Origin: Streptomyces candidus
Lineage (GTDB): Bacteria > Actinomycetota > Actinomycetes > Streptomycetales > Streptomycetaceae
Length of the DNA: 64,000 bases
Direction of reading: 5' to 3'
Assembly (NCBI RefSeq): GCF_014207445.1
Contig: NZ_JACHEM010000010.1
Location: forward strand, 62,001 to 126,000
The translations under genes were made by a program, and so were the position numbers. A model generated the notes under the pieces. The model did not search any database, had not been told where the DNA came from, and was given only the letters and a program-made list of their open reading frames with translations. This document shows positions 1-8,184 of this stretch, in pieces; positions within the stretch are counted from its first letter, which is position 1, and every line of letters starts with the position of its first letter.

Positions 1-655
1 CATCCTGCACGCCGGCCGCGGCGAGGAGCGGGCCGCCCTGGAGTGGTACGAGCGGGCCGCCGCGGCCGGGCACACGGAAGCGGCCCTCCAGGTCGGCATC
101 GCCCTGCTCAGGGACGGCGACGAACGCGAGGCCGAGGCGCACCTGCGGCGCGCGGCGGGCGGCGGCAGCGCGGAGGGCGCCTTCCGGCTGGGGATGCTCC
201 TGGACGCCCGTCAGCCGCCGTCCGGGCCCCCCGTCCTCGGTGAGTCCGTCGACGAGAAGTCCGAGTGCGAGGAGTGGTACGAGCGGGCCGCCGAGCAGGG
301 GCACCGGCGCGCGCAGGTGCGGGTGGGGATGCTCGCGGCCGGGCGCGGCGACATGGCGGGCGCGGCGAAGTGGTACCGGGAGGCGGCCGAGGCGGGGAGC
401 CTGGGCGGCGCCTTCAACCTGGGGCTGCTGCTGGCGCGCGAAGGACGCGAGTCGGAGGCGCAGCTGTGGTGGACCAGGGCCGCGCACGCCGGGCACGGCC
501 GGGCGGCGCTGCGGCTGGCGCTGCTGGCGGCCCGGCGGGGCGAGCTGGGCGAGGGCGAGCGGTGGTGCGTACGGGCGGTGGAGCTGGGGCCCGCGGAGGT
601 GGCGGAGCGGGCGGCGAGGCTGCGCGACGCGCTGCACCAGGAGCTGACCGCGTAG
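1..655 (+). CDS. Sel1/TPR-repeat protein, C-terminal part (truncated by window start)
   Basis: Only the C-terminal 217 or so codons are present; the frame is open from base 2 to the TAG at 653-655. The translation is a run of about 36-residue helical repeats with the Sel1/tetratricopeptide pattern (for example W-Y-x-x-A-A-E-x-G and A-x-x-x-L-G-x-L-L repeated about five times), so this is a superhelical protein-interaction scaffold. No catalytic motif or membrane segment is visible in this part. Sel1-like proteins are common in Streptomyces and usually of unknown partner. The gene is followed by the initiator tRNA on the same strand, with its own promoter, so the two are probably separate units. 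Confidence 0.85.
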   Translation, partial: ILHAGRGEERAALEWYERAAAAGHTEAALQVGIALLRDGDEREAEAHLRRAAGGGSAEGAFRLGMLLDARQPPSGPPVLGESVDEKSECEEWYERAAEQGHRRAQVRVGMLAAGRGDMAGAAKWYREAAEAGSLGGAFNLGLLLAREGRESEAQLWWTRAAHAGHGRAALRLALLAARRGELGEGERWCVRAVELGPAEVAERAARLRDALHQELTA

Positions 656-780
656 GACCCGCTGCCGGCACCGGCTCCGGAGGGCGGCGGGGACAGCCTG
701 CTCGGAACGGGCCGGCGGTCGGGCATCCGGCTCGGCCGGCGGCGCGGGCGTCCGGCTCCGGGCGGTGGCGCGGAAACGAT

Positions 781-809
781 TTGCGCTGGTCGGGGGTGCG
801 ACGTAGGGT
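781..809 (+). promoter_or_regulatory. Promoter of the initiator tRNA gene
   Basis: TTGCGC (781-786) and TAGGGT (804-809) are separated by exactly 17 bases and end 12 bases before the tRNA. This fits a housekeeping (HrdB-type) promoter for a stable RNA. Inferred from spacing and sequence only. Confidence 0.6.
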
Positions 810-821
810 TGGGTCTACCGA

Positions 822-895
822 CGCGGGGTGGAGCAGCTCGGTAGCTCGCTGGGCTCATAACCCAGAGGTCGCAGGTTCAAATCCTGTCCCCGCTA
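822..895 (+). tRNA. Initiator tRNA-fMet (anticodon CAT)
   Basis: A full cloverleaf can be folded: acceptor CGCGGGG/CCCCGCT, D arm, anticodon stem CTGGG-CTCATAA-CCCAG and T arm with GTTCAAAT. The unpaired C1-U72 position and three consecutive G:C pairs (GGG/CCC) in the anticodon stem are the classic marks of a bacterial initiator tRNA rather than elongator Met or Ile2. The 3' CCA is not encoded (the genome reads CTG after the discriminator A), so it must be added after transcription, as for many Streptomyces tRNAs. Confidence 0.96.
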
Positions 896-911
896 CTGAA
901 GAAGCAGTGCA

Positions 912-957
912 GACCTGAGGCCCGGAACTCGAAAGAGTTCCGGGCCTCAGGTCGTTT
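912..957 (+). terminator. Terminator after the initiator tRNA
   Basis: A perfect 19-bp stem (912-930 with 935-953) closes a GAAA tetraloop and is followed by GTTTT. It lies 16 bases past the tRNA and can also stop transcription coming from the fur-family gene on the other strand. Confidence 0.85.
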
Positions 958-999
958 TCGTGGTGCGAGCCGAGCCGGGCGAGAGCCCGCGCCCGGCGG

Positions 1000-1410
1000 C
1001 TACGCGCAGTTCGGGCAGATGCCCCGGTACGTGACTTCCACGTCGGAGATGGTGAAGCCGAAGCGCTCCGTGTCCGGCAGGTCGCCGAGCAGGTTGCCCG
1101 CGGGGTGCACGTCACGGATGGCGCCGCACCTCGCGCACACCAGGTGCTGGTGGGGGCGGTGGGCGTTGGGGTCGTAGCGCTTGGCGCGGTGGTCCGTGGA
1201 GACCTCGATGACCTCGCCCAGGGAGACCATCTCGCCGAGGGTGTTGTACACCGTGGCGCGGGAGATCTCCGGCAGCTTGTCGACGGCGCGTGCGTGCACC
1301 TCGTCGGCGGTCAGATGCATGTGGTCCCCGTCGAGGACCTCGGCCACGACGCGGCGTTGCGCGGTCATGCGCCAGCCCCGCCCGCGCAGTCGTTCAAGAA
1401 GGTCGCTCAT
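1000..1410 (-). CDS. catR: Fur-family peroxide-sensing repressor, CatR-like
   Basis: The 136-residue protein has the Fur/PerR layout: N-terminal winged helix (about residues 10-75, including TADEVHARA and SRATVYNTL) and a C-terminal dimerisation/metal domain with His84, His87 and His89 and two Cys pairs (C92-x-x-C95 and C132-x-x-C135) that would hold the structural zinc. In Streptomyces the Fur-like repressor CatR controls the major catalase and loses DNA binding when oxidised by peroxide. Here the gene is divergent from a catalase gene (144 bases between the chosen starts), which supports that role. Fur-family members can sense Fe, Zn, Ni or peroxide; the context favours peroxide. Start ATG at 1410. 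Confidence 0.88.
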   Translation of the reverse strand: MSDLLERLRGRGWRMTAQRRVVAEVLDGDHMHLTADEVHARAVDKLPEISRATVYNTLGEMVSLGEVIEVSTDHRAKRYDPNAHRPHQHLVCARCGAIRDVHPAGNLLGDLPDTERFGFTISDVEVTYRGICPNCA

Positions 1411-1470
1411 GTCTTCCAGCCTAACAGGGAGGGGACTCAGTCCCGAACGGATGTGAATCTGGATGCCCGC

Positions 1471-1498
1471 TTGACTTAGACAGTGTCCATTGTAGGAT
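1471..1498 (+). promoter_or_regulatory. Catalase promoter with candidate CatR operator
   Basis: TTGACT (1471-1476), 16 bases, then TAGGAT (1493-1498) makes a good housekeeping-type promoter. A small inverted repeat GACAGTGTC (1479-1487) sits between the two hexamers, where a repressor would block RNA polymerase. That it is the CatR site is an inference from position. Confidence 0.55.
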
Positions 1499-1554
1499 CA
1501 GGAAAAGCGATAGACCGAGGACAGGAACTGTCAGTAATGACGCAGGAGGCGCAC

Positions 1555-3012
1555 GTGACGTCGCAGGGACCGCTCACCACCGAGGCCGGCGCGCCGGTCG
1601 CCGACAACCAGAACAGCGAGACGGCCGGTGTCGGCGGGCCCGTACTCGTCCAGGACCAGGCGCTGCTGGAGAAGCTCGCGCACTTCAACCGCGAGCGCAT
1701 CCCGGAGCGTGTCGTGCACGCCCGCGGCGCCGGTGCGTACGGCACCTTCACGCTCACCCGCGACGTCTCGCAGTGGACGCGCGCCAAGTTCCTCTCCGAG
1801 GTCGGCAAGCAGACCGAGACCTTCCTGCGCTTCTCCACGGTCGCCGGGAACCTGGGCTCCGCGGACGCCGTCCGTGACCCGCGCGGCTTCGCGCTGAAGT
1901 TCTACACGGAGGAGGGGAACTACGACCTCGTCGGCAACAACACGCCCGTCTTCTTCATCAAGGACGCCATCAAGTTCCCGGACTTCATCCACACGCAGAA
2001 GCGCGACCCGTACACGGGCTCGCAGGAAGCCGACAACGTGTGGGACTTCTGGGGTCTGAGCCCGGAGTCGACCCACCAGGTGACCTGGCTCTTCGGCGAC
2101 CGCGGCATCCCGGCGACGCTGCGCCACATGAACGGGTACGGCTCGCACACGTACCAGTGGAACAACGCCCAGGGTGAGGTCTTCTGGGTCAAGTACCACT
2201 TCAAGACCGACCAGGGCATCAAGAACCTCACCACCGACGAGGCCAACCAGCTCTCCGGCATGGACCCCGACAGCCACCAGCGCGACCTGCGCGAGGCCAT
2301 CGAACGCGGCGAGTTCCCGTCCTGGACCGTGCAGGTGCAGATCATGCCGGCGGCCGACGCGGCCACGTACCGCTTCAACCCGTTCGACCTCACCAAGGTG
2401 TGGCCGCACGCGGACTACCCGCCGATCGACATCGGCAAGCTGGAGCTCAACCGCAACCCGCAGAACATCTTCGCCGAGGTCGAGCAGTCGATCTTCAGCC
2501 CCGCGCACTTCGTGCCGGGCATCGGCCCGTCCCCGGACAAGATGCTCCAGGGCCGTCTCTTCGCGTACGGCGACGCCCACCGCTACCGCGTCGGCATCAA
2601 CGCCGACCACCTGCCGGTGAACCGCCCGCACGCCACCGAGGCGCGCACGAACTCCCGTGACGGCTACCTGTACGACGGCCGCCACAACGGCGCCAAGAAC
2701 TACGAGCCGAACAGCTTCGGCGGCCCCGCCCAGACGGGCGTGCCGCTGTGGCAGCCGGTCCAGGTGGCAGGTGCGACGGGCAACCACGAGGCCCCGTCCC
2801 ACGCCGAGGACGACGACTTCGTGCAGGCGGGCAACCTCTACCGCCTCATGTCGGAGGACGAGAAGGGCCGCCTGATCGAGAACCTCGCCGGGTTCATCTC
2901 GAAGGTGTCGCGCGACGACATCGCCGAGCGCGCGGTCAACAACTTCCGCCAGGCGGACGGCGACTTCGGCAAGCGGCTGGACGCCGCTGTCCAGGAGCTG
3001 CGCAGCAAGTAG
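1555..3012 (+). CDS. catA: Monofunctional haem catalase (CatA type)
   Basis: Clade-III-type small-subunit catalase of 485 residues that converts hydrogen peroxide to water and oxygen. The catalytic His lies in RVVHARGAGAYG (about residue 55), the catalytic Asn in the DLVGNNTPVFF segment, and the proximal haem Tyr in the RLFAYGDAHRYRVG segment. I chose GTG at 1555 because a perfect AGGAGG (1544-1549) lies 5 bases before it and the protein then starts VTSQGPLTTEAG, close to the usual CatA N-terminus. An in-frame ATG at 1537 and another at 1483 are weaker; 1483 would fall inside the promoter. It is controlled by the divergent CatR-like gene. Confidence 0.95.
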   Translation: MTSQGPLTTEAGAPVADNQNSETAGVGGPVLVQDQALLEKLAHFNRERIPERVVHARGAGAYGTFTLTRDVSQWTRAKFLSEVGKQTETFLRFSTVAGNLGSADAVRDPRGFALKFYTEEGNYDLVGNNTPVFFIKDAIKFPDFIHTQKRDPYTGSQEADNVWDFWGLSPESTHQVTWLFGDRGIPATLRHMNGYGSHTYQWNNAQGEVFWVKYHFKTDQGIKNLTTDEANQLSGMDPDSHQRDLREAIERGEFPSWTVQVQIMPAADAATYRFNPFDLTKVWPHADYPPIDIGKLELNRNPQNIFAEVEQSIFSPAHFVPGIGPSPDKMLQGRLFAYGDAHRYRVGINADHLPVNRPHATEARTNSRDGYLYDGRHNGAKNYEPNSFGGPAQTGVPLWQPVQVAGATGNHEAPSHAEDDDFVQAGNLYRLMSEDEKGRLIENLAGFISKVSRDDIAERAVNNFRQADGDFGKRLDAAVQELRSK

Positions 3013-3036
3013 TTCGGCGCGAAGTACGAGTGGTGC

Positions 3037-3078
3037 GGCCGGTGGGCCGGGTTCCCCTGGGGGCCCGGCCCACCGGCC
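3037..3078 (+). terminator. Terminator after catalase
   Basis: A perfect 15-bp stem GGCCGGTGGGCCGGG (3037-3051) pairs with 3064-3078; the loop (CCCC...GGGG) can extend it. It sits between the catalase and the convergent CBS-domain gene and probably serves both strands. There is no T-run, as is common in Streptomyces. Confidence 0.65.
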
Positions 3079-3143
3079 TGTGCGTGGGTCCACTCCGACT
3101 CTCCGTACGGGCAGGAGCCGCTCTCCGTAGGGTCAGGAGCCGC

Positions 3144-3551
3144 TCAGCCCGCCAGGGACGCCGGATGGCGGTGGCTCGGGGCCCAGCAGCGGATGATGTC
3201 GCGGACCGAGACGACGCCTATCGGCTCGCCGTGGTCGTCGTCCAGCACGATCAGGTGGCGGAAGCCCCCGTGCGACATGGCGGCGGCGGCCTCCTCCAGG
3301 GTCCAGGACGGGGAGGCGAAGACGACGTCGGTGGTGGTGTGGGAGCCGGCGGTCTCCAGGTCGGGATCCTGGTCGGCGCCGATGCAGTTGAGCACGTCGC
3401 GCTCGGTGAGGATGCCGAGGCCGCTGGTGTCGTGGTCGAGGACGATGGCGGCGCCGACGTGACGGACGGACATCAGTCGGGCGGCCTGACGGAGGGTGTG
3501 GGCGGGGCCGATGGTGAGGACCATGGTGCTCATGGCGTCGCGGACGAGCAT
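3144..3551 (-). CDS. Tandem CBS-domain protein
   Basis: About 135 residues that consist almost only of two CBS domains (roughly residues 5-60 and 72-128), each with the typical G-x-G/I-LTERD or VVSVRD endings. CBS pairs bind adenosine nucleotides and act as energy sensors, alone or on partner enzymes. No catalytic domain is fused. The frame is open further upstream, but ATG at 3551 begins MLVRDAMSTMVLTIGP, the usual start of such proteins; an AGGAGG lies 12 bases before it, somewhat far. Many Streptomyces carry several such proteins; the target of this one is unknown. Confidence 0.82.
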   Translation of the reverse strand: MLVRDAMSTMVLTIGPAHTLRQAARLMSVRHVGAAIVLDHDTSGLGILTERDVLNCIGADQDPDLETAGSHTTTDVVFASPSWTLEEAAAAMSHGGFRHLIVLDDDHGEPIGVVSVRDIIRCWAPSHRHPASLAG

Positions 3552-3712
3552 GGAGAACAGCCACCTCCTGGGAGTGAGTCCGCACGAGAACGGATTCACA
3601 AGTTCACAAGTGAGTGAACTTTCAGAGTGGCAGCCCCGCGAGGGGTCAACAAGAGGCAGTCAGAGGCAAGTTGAGGGGCGCGCGACGAAACGCCACGCGC
3701 CCCTCGGTGAAC

Positions 3713-4513
3713 TCAGTACCGCTGGTTGAGGTACCCCAGCAGCTCGTCGTGGAGCAGTCCGTTGGACGCCGCCGCGTTGCCGCCCTCGACGCCGCGGACG
3801 CCGTCCAGGCTGGTGAAACGGCCGCCCGCCTCCTCGACGATGATCGCGTTCGCGGCCATGTCCCAGAGGGAGAGTTCCGGTTCCGCGCAGATGTCCACGG
3901 AACCCTCCGCGACCATCATGTACGGCCAGAAATCGCCGTACCCGCGGGTGCGCCAGCAGGCCCGGGTCAGGTCCAGGAAGCCGTCCAGGCGGCCCTGCTC
4001 CTCCCAGCCGGCGAGCGAGGAGAACGCGAAGGACGCGTCGGCGATCTGCGGGACCTTCGACACCTGCAGCCGGGTCGCGGAGGTCAGGCTGCGGCCGGTG
4101 TACGCGCCGCCGCCCTTCGCCGCCCACCAGCGACGGCCCAGCGCGGGCGCCGACACCACTCCGACGACCGGGTGGTAACCGCCCTCGCCCGCCTCCATGA
4201 GCGAGATCAGCGTGGCCCACACGGGAACGCCGCGCACGTAGTTCTTCGTCCCGTCGATGGGGTCGATCACCCAGCGGCGCGGTCCTGTGCCCTGGAGGCC
4301 GTACTCCTCGCCGAGGATCGCGTCGCGCGGACGGGCGCGGTGCAGCTGGCCCCGGATCAGCTCCTCGGCCGCCTTGTCGGCCTCGGTCACCGGCGTCATG
4401 TCCGGCTTCGTCTCGACCTTGAGGTCCAGGGCCTTGAACCGGTCCATGGTCTGGGCGTCGGCGGCGTCGGCGAGGACATGGGCGAGGCGCAGGTCATCGT
4501 GATAGTCGGGCAT
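3713..4513 (-). CDS. hisN: Histidinol-phosphatase / inositol-monophosphatase family enzyme
   Basis: A 266-residue Mg-dependent phosphatase of the inositol monophosphatase fold. Metal and catalytic motifs are all present: GEEYG, WVIDPIDGTKNYVRG (DPxDGT) and the C-terminal SLWDMAAN (WD) followed by EEAGGRF. Streptomyces proteins of this group are annotated as HisN, removing phosphate from L-histidinol phosphate in histidine synthesis; inositol or other sugar phosphates remain possible. I chose ATG 4513 (MPDYHDDLRLAH) over ATG 4522; neither has a clear ribosome site. It lies in the same direction as aroA and rsgA but is separated from them by the TetR/SMR pair. Confidence 0.88.
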   Translation of the reverse strand: MPDYHDDLRLAHVLADAADAQTMDRFKALDLKVETKPDMTPVTEADKAAEELIRGQLHRARPRDAILGEEYGLQGTGPRRWVIDPIDGTKNYVRGVPVWATLISLMEAGEGGYHPVVGVVSAPALGRRWWAAKGGGAYTGRSLTSATRLQVSKVPQIADASFAFSSLAGWEEQGRLDGFLDLTRACWRTRGYGDFWPYMMVAEGSVDICAEPELSLWDMAANAIIVEEAGGRFTSLDGVRGVEGGNAAASNGLLHDELLGYLNQRY

Positions 4514-4658
4514 GGGCACCACAGTATCGAGCGGAATCGGGCAGGGCCCCTACGGGACCGCAGCGGCAGGCCGGTGCCGGGCCGGGCGTGCCGTCGCGCG
4601 CAGGCACCCTTGACAGTTCGTGAGGTGCCGTCAACGCTGGCAGCCGGGAGGCGATGCT

Positions 4659-5246
4659 GTGCCCACTGCCCGAGAAGCCCTGTTGGACGCCGCCCGCACC
4701 ACGCTCGCGGTGCGGCCCTGGACGGCGATACGGATGGTCGACGTGGCCGCGGCGGCAGGGGTGTCCCGGCAGACCCTCTACAACGAGTTCGGCAGCAAGG
4801 ACGGGCTGGCGCGGGCCCTGGTGCGGCGGGAGGCGGACGCCTTCCTGGCCGAAGTGGACCGCATCCTCGCCGACCGCACCGGTTCCGACGCGGACCGGCT
4901 CACGGGAGTGGCCGAGTGGATCGTACGGGCGGCCCGCGCCAATCCCCTGGTCCGGGCCCTGCTCAGTGGCTGCTGGTCGGAACGGCTGCCCTCGGGGCGG
5001 GCCGCACGCGGGATCCCCGCCGCCGCGGCCGGACCGGCACAGCAGCGGGCGGACGGCGGGGCACCCGACGCGGCGGCGCTATTGACGCTCGTACGGGACC
5101 GGACACGGGAGGTGTTGGGGGACGGGCTGCCCTGTGAGGCGGTCCTCCGGGTGGCGGTGTCCTGGGTGGTGGCTCCCGGCCGCCCGGAGGACGGCCCGGT
5201 GGCGGAGTTGGTGCGCGGTCTGGTGGCCGCCACCCGGAGGGACTGA
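4659..5246 (+). CDS. TetR-family regulator
   Basis: About 195 residues. The N-terminal helix-turn-helix (about residues 5-55) has the TetR signature VDVAAAAGVSRQTLYNEF. The C-terminal ligand domain is divergent and gives no hint of the ligand. GTG at 4659 is chosen because GGGAGG lies 7 bases before it. An upstream TTGAC (4610-4614) and GTCAA (4630-4634) form an inverted repeat that overlaps a possible -35 box, so the gene may repress itself. It converges on the SMR exporter gene with only 8 bases between the stops, suggesting it could regulate that exporter, although the arrangement is not divergent. Confidence 0.88.
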   Translation: MPTAREALLDAARTTLAVRPWTAIRMVDVAAAAGVSRQTLYNEFGSKDGLARALVRREADAFLAEVDRILADRTGSDADRLTGVAEWIVRAARANPLVRALLSGCWSERLPSGRAARGIPAAAAGPAQQRADGGAPDAAALLTLVRDRTREVLGDGLPCEAVLRVAVSWVVAPGRPEDGPVAELVRGLVAATRRD

Positions 5247-5254
5247 CGCGGGGA

Positions 5255-5578
5255 CTAGTGCGCGGAGCCGGAGAGCTGCAGGCCGATGACGCCGATGATG
5301 ACGAAGGAGATCGACACCAACTTCAGGGTGGAGACGACGTCGTCGAGGAAGACCATCCCGTAGATCGCCGTGCCCGCCGCGCCGATGCCCGTCCAGACCG
5401 CGTACGCCGGACCCACGTCCAGCTTCTTCAGGGCCAGCGTGAGGAGGCCGAAGCTGCCCAGGGCGAAGGCCCCGAAGGCGATCGTCGGCCAGAGTCTCGT
5501 GAAGCCGTGGGACAGCTTCAGGCAGACGGCGAAGCCGGTTTCCAGGATTCCGGCGACCACCACCAGCAGCCACGCCAT
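5255..5578 (-). CDS. Small multidrug resistance exporter, SugE/Gdx type (likely guanidinium exporter)
   Basis: A 107-residue protein with four membrane helices. It has the essential Glu in the first helix (AGILETGFAV, Glu13) and the GPAYAVWTGIGAAGTAI signature of the SMR family. Within SMR it matches the SugE/Gdx branch (MAWLLVVVAGILE start, KLSHGFTR loop), whose members export guanidinium by proton exchange as dual-topology dimers. ATG 5578 is chosen: GGGAG lies 8 bases upstream and the longer frame adds non-hydrophobic residues. The leader contains a short hairpin; see the findings for whether it could be a guanidine riboswitch. Confidence 0.87.
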   Translation of the reverse strand: MAWLLVVVAGILETGFAVCLKLSHGFTRLWPTIAFGAFALGSFGLLTLALKKLDVGPAYAVWTGIGAAGTAIYGMVFLDDVVSTLKLVSISFVIIGVIGLQLSGSAH

Positions 5579-5677
5579 GTGAGTGTCTCCCTTGTCGGCC
5601 CGAGTCGGTGACTGCTTGGTCTCGCTCGGTGCGATTATGCCTTCAACCAAAGGGACGCAGGGGCGAATGCCGAGGGT

Positions 5678-6694
5678 TCAGTCGCCCTCGCGCCGCTCCC
5701 GGGTGGCGAGCAGCCGGCGCAGCGAATACAGCCGGGCCGGGTCCGCGTGCCCGTCCGCGACCCACTTGTCCAGGGCGCACTCGGGCGCGCTGTCGTCGTG
5801 CGTGCAGCCGCGCGGGCACTGCTCCGTGCCCGGCTCCAGGTCCGGGAACGCGTTGAGGACGCGCGAGGGGTCCACGTGGTGCAGGCCGAAGGACCGCACG
5901 CCCGGAGTGTCGATCACCCAGCCGGCGTCTCCCGCCAGGGGCAGTGCGAGCGCCGAGGTGGTGGTGTGCCGACCGCGGCCGGTGACCGCGTTGACGTGCC
6001 CGGTGGTGCGCCTGCGGTCCGCCGGGACGAGGGTGTTGACCAGCGTCGTCTTGCCGACGCCGGAGTGTCCGACGAAGGCGGTGATCTTCCCGTCGAGGTG
6101 CTCGCGCACGACGTCGCTCGCCGCCCCGTTCTCCAGCTCCGCACGGCTCGTGACGATGTACGGCACGCCCAGCGGCACGTACATCTCCAGGAGCTCATCG
6201 GCGGAGGCGAGGTCCGACTTGGTGAGGACAAGCAGCGGTGTCAGACCCCCGTCGTACGCTGCCACCAGGCAGCGGTCGATCATGCGGGGGCGCGGCTCCG
6301 GATCGGCCAGGGCGGTCACGACGGCGAGCTGGTCGGCATTGGCGACGACGACCCGCTCGAACGGATCGTCGTCGTCGGCGGTGCGGCGCAGGACGGAGCT
6401 GCGCGGTTCGATACGGACGATGCGGGCGAGGGTGTCCTTGGTGCCCGACAGATCCCCGACGATCATCACCCTGTCGCCCACGACCGCCGCCTTGCGGCCC
6501 AGCTCACGGGCCTTCATCGCCATGACCGTACGGCCCTCGACGAGGCAGGTCAGGCGCCCCCGGTCCACGGTGAGAACCATGCCCTCCTGGGCGTCCTCGT
6601 GCTTGGGCCGGATGTGGGTGCGCGGGCGGTTGCCCTTGCGGTTGGGGCGGACGCGGATGTCGTCCTCGTCGGGGTTCTTGCCGTAACGACGCAT
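5678..6694 (-). CDS. rsgA: Ribosome small-subunit maturation GTPase RsgA
   Basis: A 338-residue circularly permuted GTPase (YjeQ/EngC/RsgA) that checks late 30S maturation. Visible are an N-terminal OB-like domain (about 35-105), the permuted G motifs with LTKSDL (G4, about 158-163) before GHSGVGKTTL (G1, about 209-218) and DTPGVRSFG (G3), and a C-terminal zinc knuckle with C-x4-CTHxxxxxC around residue 293-306. The basic N-terminus (RVRPNRKGNRPR) is typical of actinobacterial members. It begins 18 bases after aroA on the same strand, so the two form an operon, as in other Actinobacteria. Confidence 0.94.
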   Translation of the reverse strand: MRRYGKNPDEDDIRVRPNRKGNRPRTHIRPKHEDAQEGMVLTVDRGRLTCLVEGRTVMAMKARELGRKAAVVGDRVMIVGDLSGTKDTLARIVRIEPRSSVLRRTADDDDPFERVVVANADQLAVVTALADPEPRPRMIDRCLVAAYDGGLTPLLVLTKSDLASADELLEMYVPLGVPYIVTSRAELENGAASDVVREHLDGKITAFVGHSGVGKTTLVNTLVPADRRRTTGHVNAVTGRGRHTTTSALALPLAGDAGWVIDTPGVRSFGLHHVDPSRVLNAFPDLEPGTEQCPRGCTHDDSAPECALDKWVADGHADPARLYSLRRLLATRERREGD

Positions 6695-6712
6695 GGTGTT
6701 CCCGTCCGGCCG

Positions 6713-8032
6713 TCAGTTGCCCGCGAGCATGTCGGACCACATCTGCGGGAAGTCCGGCAGCGTCTTGGCGGTCGTCCCCACGTTCTCGATCCGCACGTCC
6801 CGCACGACCAGGCCCAGGATCGACCCCGCGGTCGCCATGCGGTGGTCGTCGTACGTGTGGAAGGTGCCGCCGTGCAGGGCGCGGGGGCGGATGTGCAGGC
6901 CGTCGGCGGTCTCGGTGACGTCACCGCCGAGGCCGTTGATCTCCTGCGTCAGCGCGGCGAGGCGATCCGTCTCGTGCAGACGCAGGTGCGCCACGCCCCG
7001 CAGCGTGGACGGGGAGTCGGCCAGGGCGGCCACCGCGGCGATGCCCGGCGTCAGCTCACCGACCTCACTCAGGTCCCAGTCGATGCCGTGGACGGTGCCG
7101 GTGCCGGTGAACGTCAGCCCGCCGTCGGTCAGCTCGTACGTGCCGCCCATCGCCGTGAAGATCTCCCGCAGCGCGTCGCCGGGCTGCGTGGTGTGCGTCG
7201 GCCAGTTCGGCACTGTGACCCGGCCGCCGGTGATCAGGGCCGCGGCGAGGAACGGCTGCGCGTTGGACAGATCGGGCTCGACCGTGAGGTCGCGGCCGAG
7301 GAGTGCGCCGGGGGCCACCCGCCAGACGTTCGCCTCGCCCCCGGACTCGGGAGTGTCGACCTGCGCACCGATCGAGCGCAGCATGTCGACGGTCATCCGG
7401 ATGTGCGGGAGCGAGGGAAGGGTGGGCCCGGTGTGCCGTACTTCCACGCCCAGGTTGAAGCGCGGTGCGGACAGCAGCAGCGCGCTCACGAACTGGGACG
7501 ACGACGACGCGTCGATCTCGACCACACCGCCGTCCAGGGCACCGCCGCCGAACACGGTCAGGGGCAGCGCCCCCCGGCCGTCGTCGTCGATGCGGGCGCC
7601 GAGGGTGCGCAGCGCGGTGATGACCGCCCCCAGCGGGCGCTCGTACGAACGCGGGTCGCCGTCGAAGCGGATGGGGCCGTTCGCGAGGGCGGCGACCGGC
7701 GGCAGGAAACGCATGACCGTGCCCGCGTTGCCGACGTCGACGGTGGCGGGCCCGTGCAGCCCCGACGGAATGATCCGCCACGCCTCGCCGGAGCCGTCGG
7801 GACCCACCCCCTCCTCGATACCGACGCCCATCGCGCGCAGCGCCTCAGCCATCAGCAGGGTGTCGCGGGAACGCAGCGGGCGCCGCAGCCAGCCCGGCTC
7901 GGCAGCGAGGGCGGCCAGCACGAGCGCACGGTTGGTGACCGACTTGGAGCCGGGCACGGTGACCGTCGCGTCGACGGCCCCGCTCGCGTAGGGGGCGGGC
8001 CAGAGGGCAGGGTGCACGGCGCTTTCGGTCAT
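6713..8032 (-). CDS. aroA: 3-phosphoshikimate 1-carboxyvinyltransferase (EPSP synthase)
   Basis: The 439-residue enzyme joins phosphoenolpyruvate to shikimate 3-phosphate in aromatic amino acid synthesis. Motifs: PGSKSVTNRAL (substrate binding, near residue 28), GNAGTVMRFL, the ASSSSQF segment, RMTVDML, and the C-terminal LHETDRLAAL and DDHRMATAGS. ATG 8032 starts MTESAVHPALWP. It is the first gene of the aroA-rsgA unit and is divergent from nothing immediate; an M50-like gene on the same strand ends 152 bases upstream. The pairing of aroA, rsgA and the SigR/SigH-type sigma locus is conserved in mycobacteria. Confidence 0.96.
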   Translation of the reverse strand: MTESAVHPALWPAPYASGAVDATVTVPGSKSVTNRALVLAALAAEPGWLRRPLRSRDTLLMAEALRAMGVGIEEGVGPDGSGEAWRIIPSGLHGPATVDVGNAGTVMRFLPPVAALANGPIRFDGDPRSYERPLGAVITALRTLGARIDDDGRGALPLTVFGGGALDGGVVEIDASSSSQFVSALLLSAPRFNLGVEVRHTGPTLPSLPHIRMTVDMLRSIGAQVDTPESGGEANVWRVAPGALLGRDLTVEPDLSNAQPFLAAALITGGRVTVPNWPTHTTQPGDALREIFTAMGGTYELTDGGLTFTGTGTVHGIDWDLSEVGELTPGIAAVAALADSPSTLRGVAHLRLHETDRLAALTQEINGLGGDVTETADGLHIRPRALHGGTFHTYDDHRMATAGSILGLVVRDVRIENVGTTAKTLPDFPQMWSDMLAGN

Positions 8033-8184
8033 GGCCTTCACTTTAGTGGCTCTCGGCGGGCGCGGATTTTGATCAAATGTGCGGATACCGGGACGCAATC
8101 CGAGCGAACACGAGCCGGCGCCCGCTCTGCACCCTGCAACGCACAGCATCACCCGGCTCCGGGCGCCGCCGGGCTCCCGGACCG

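Noticed and set aside
1483..1554. Earlier starts of the catalase at ATG 1483 or ATG 1537
   Set aside because: ATG 1483 is inside the promoter; ATG 1537 has no good ribosome site. GTG 1555 has AGGAGG at 5 bases and matches the family N-terminus.
5579..5650. Guanidine riboswitch upstream of the SMR gene
   Set aside because: Parts of the sequence resemble a guanidine-III motif, but the required second stem cannot be formed, so it is kept only as a question in the findings.
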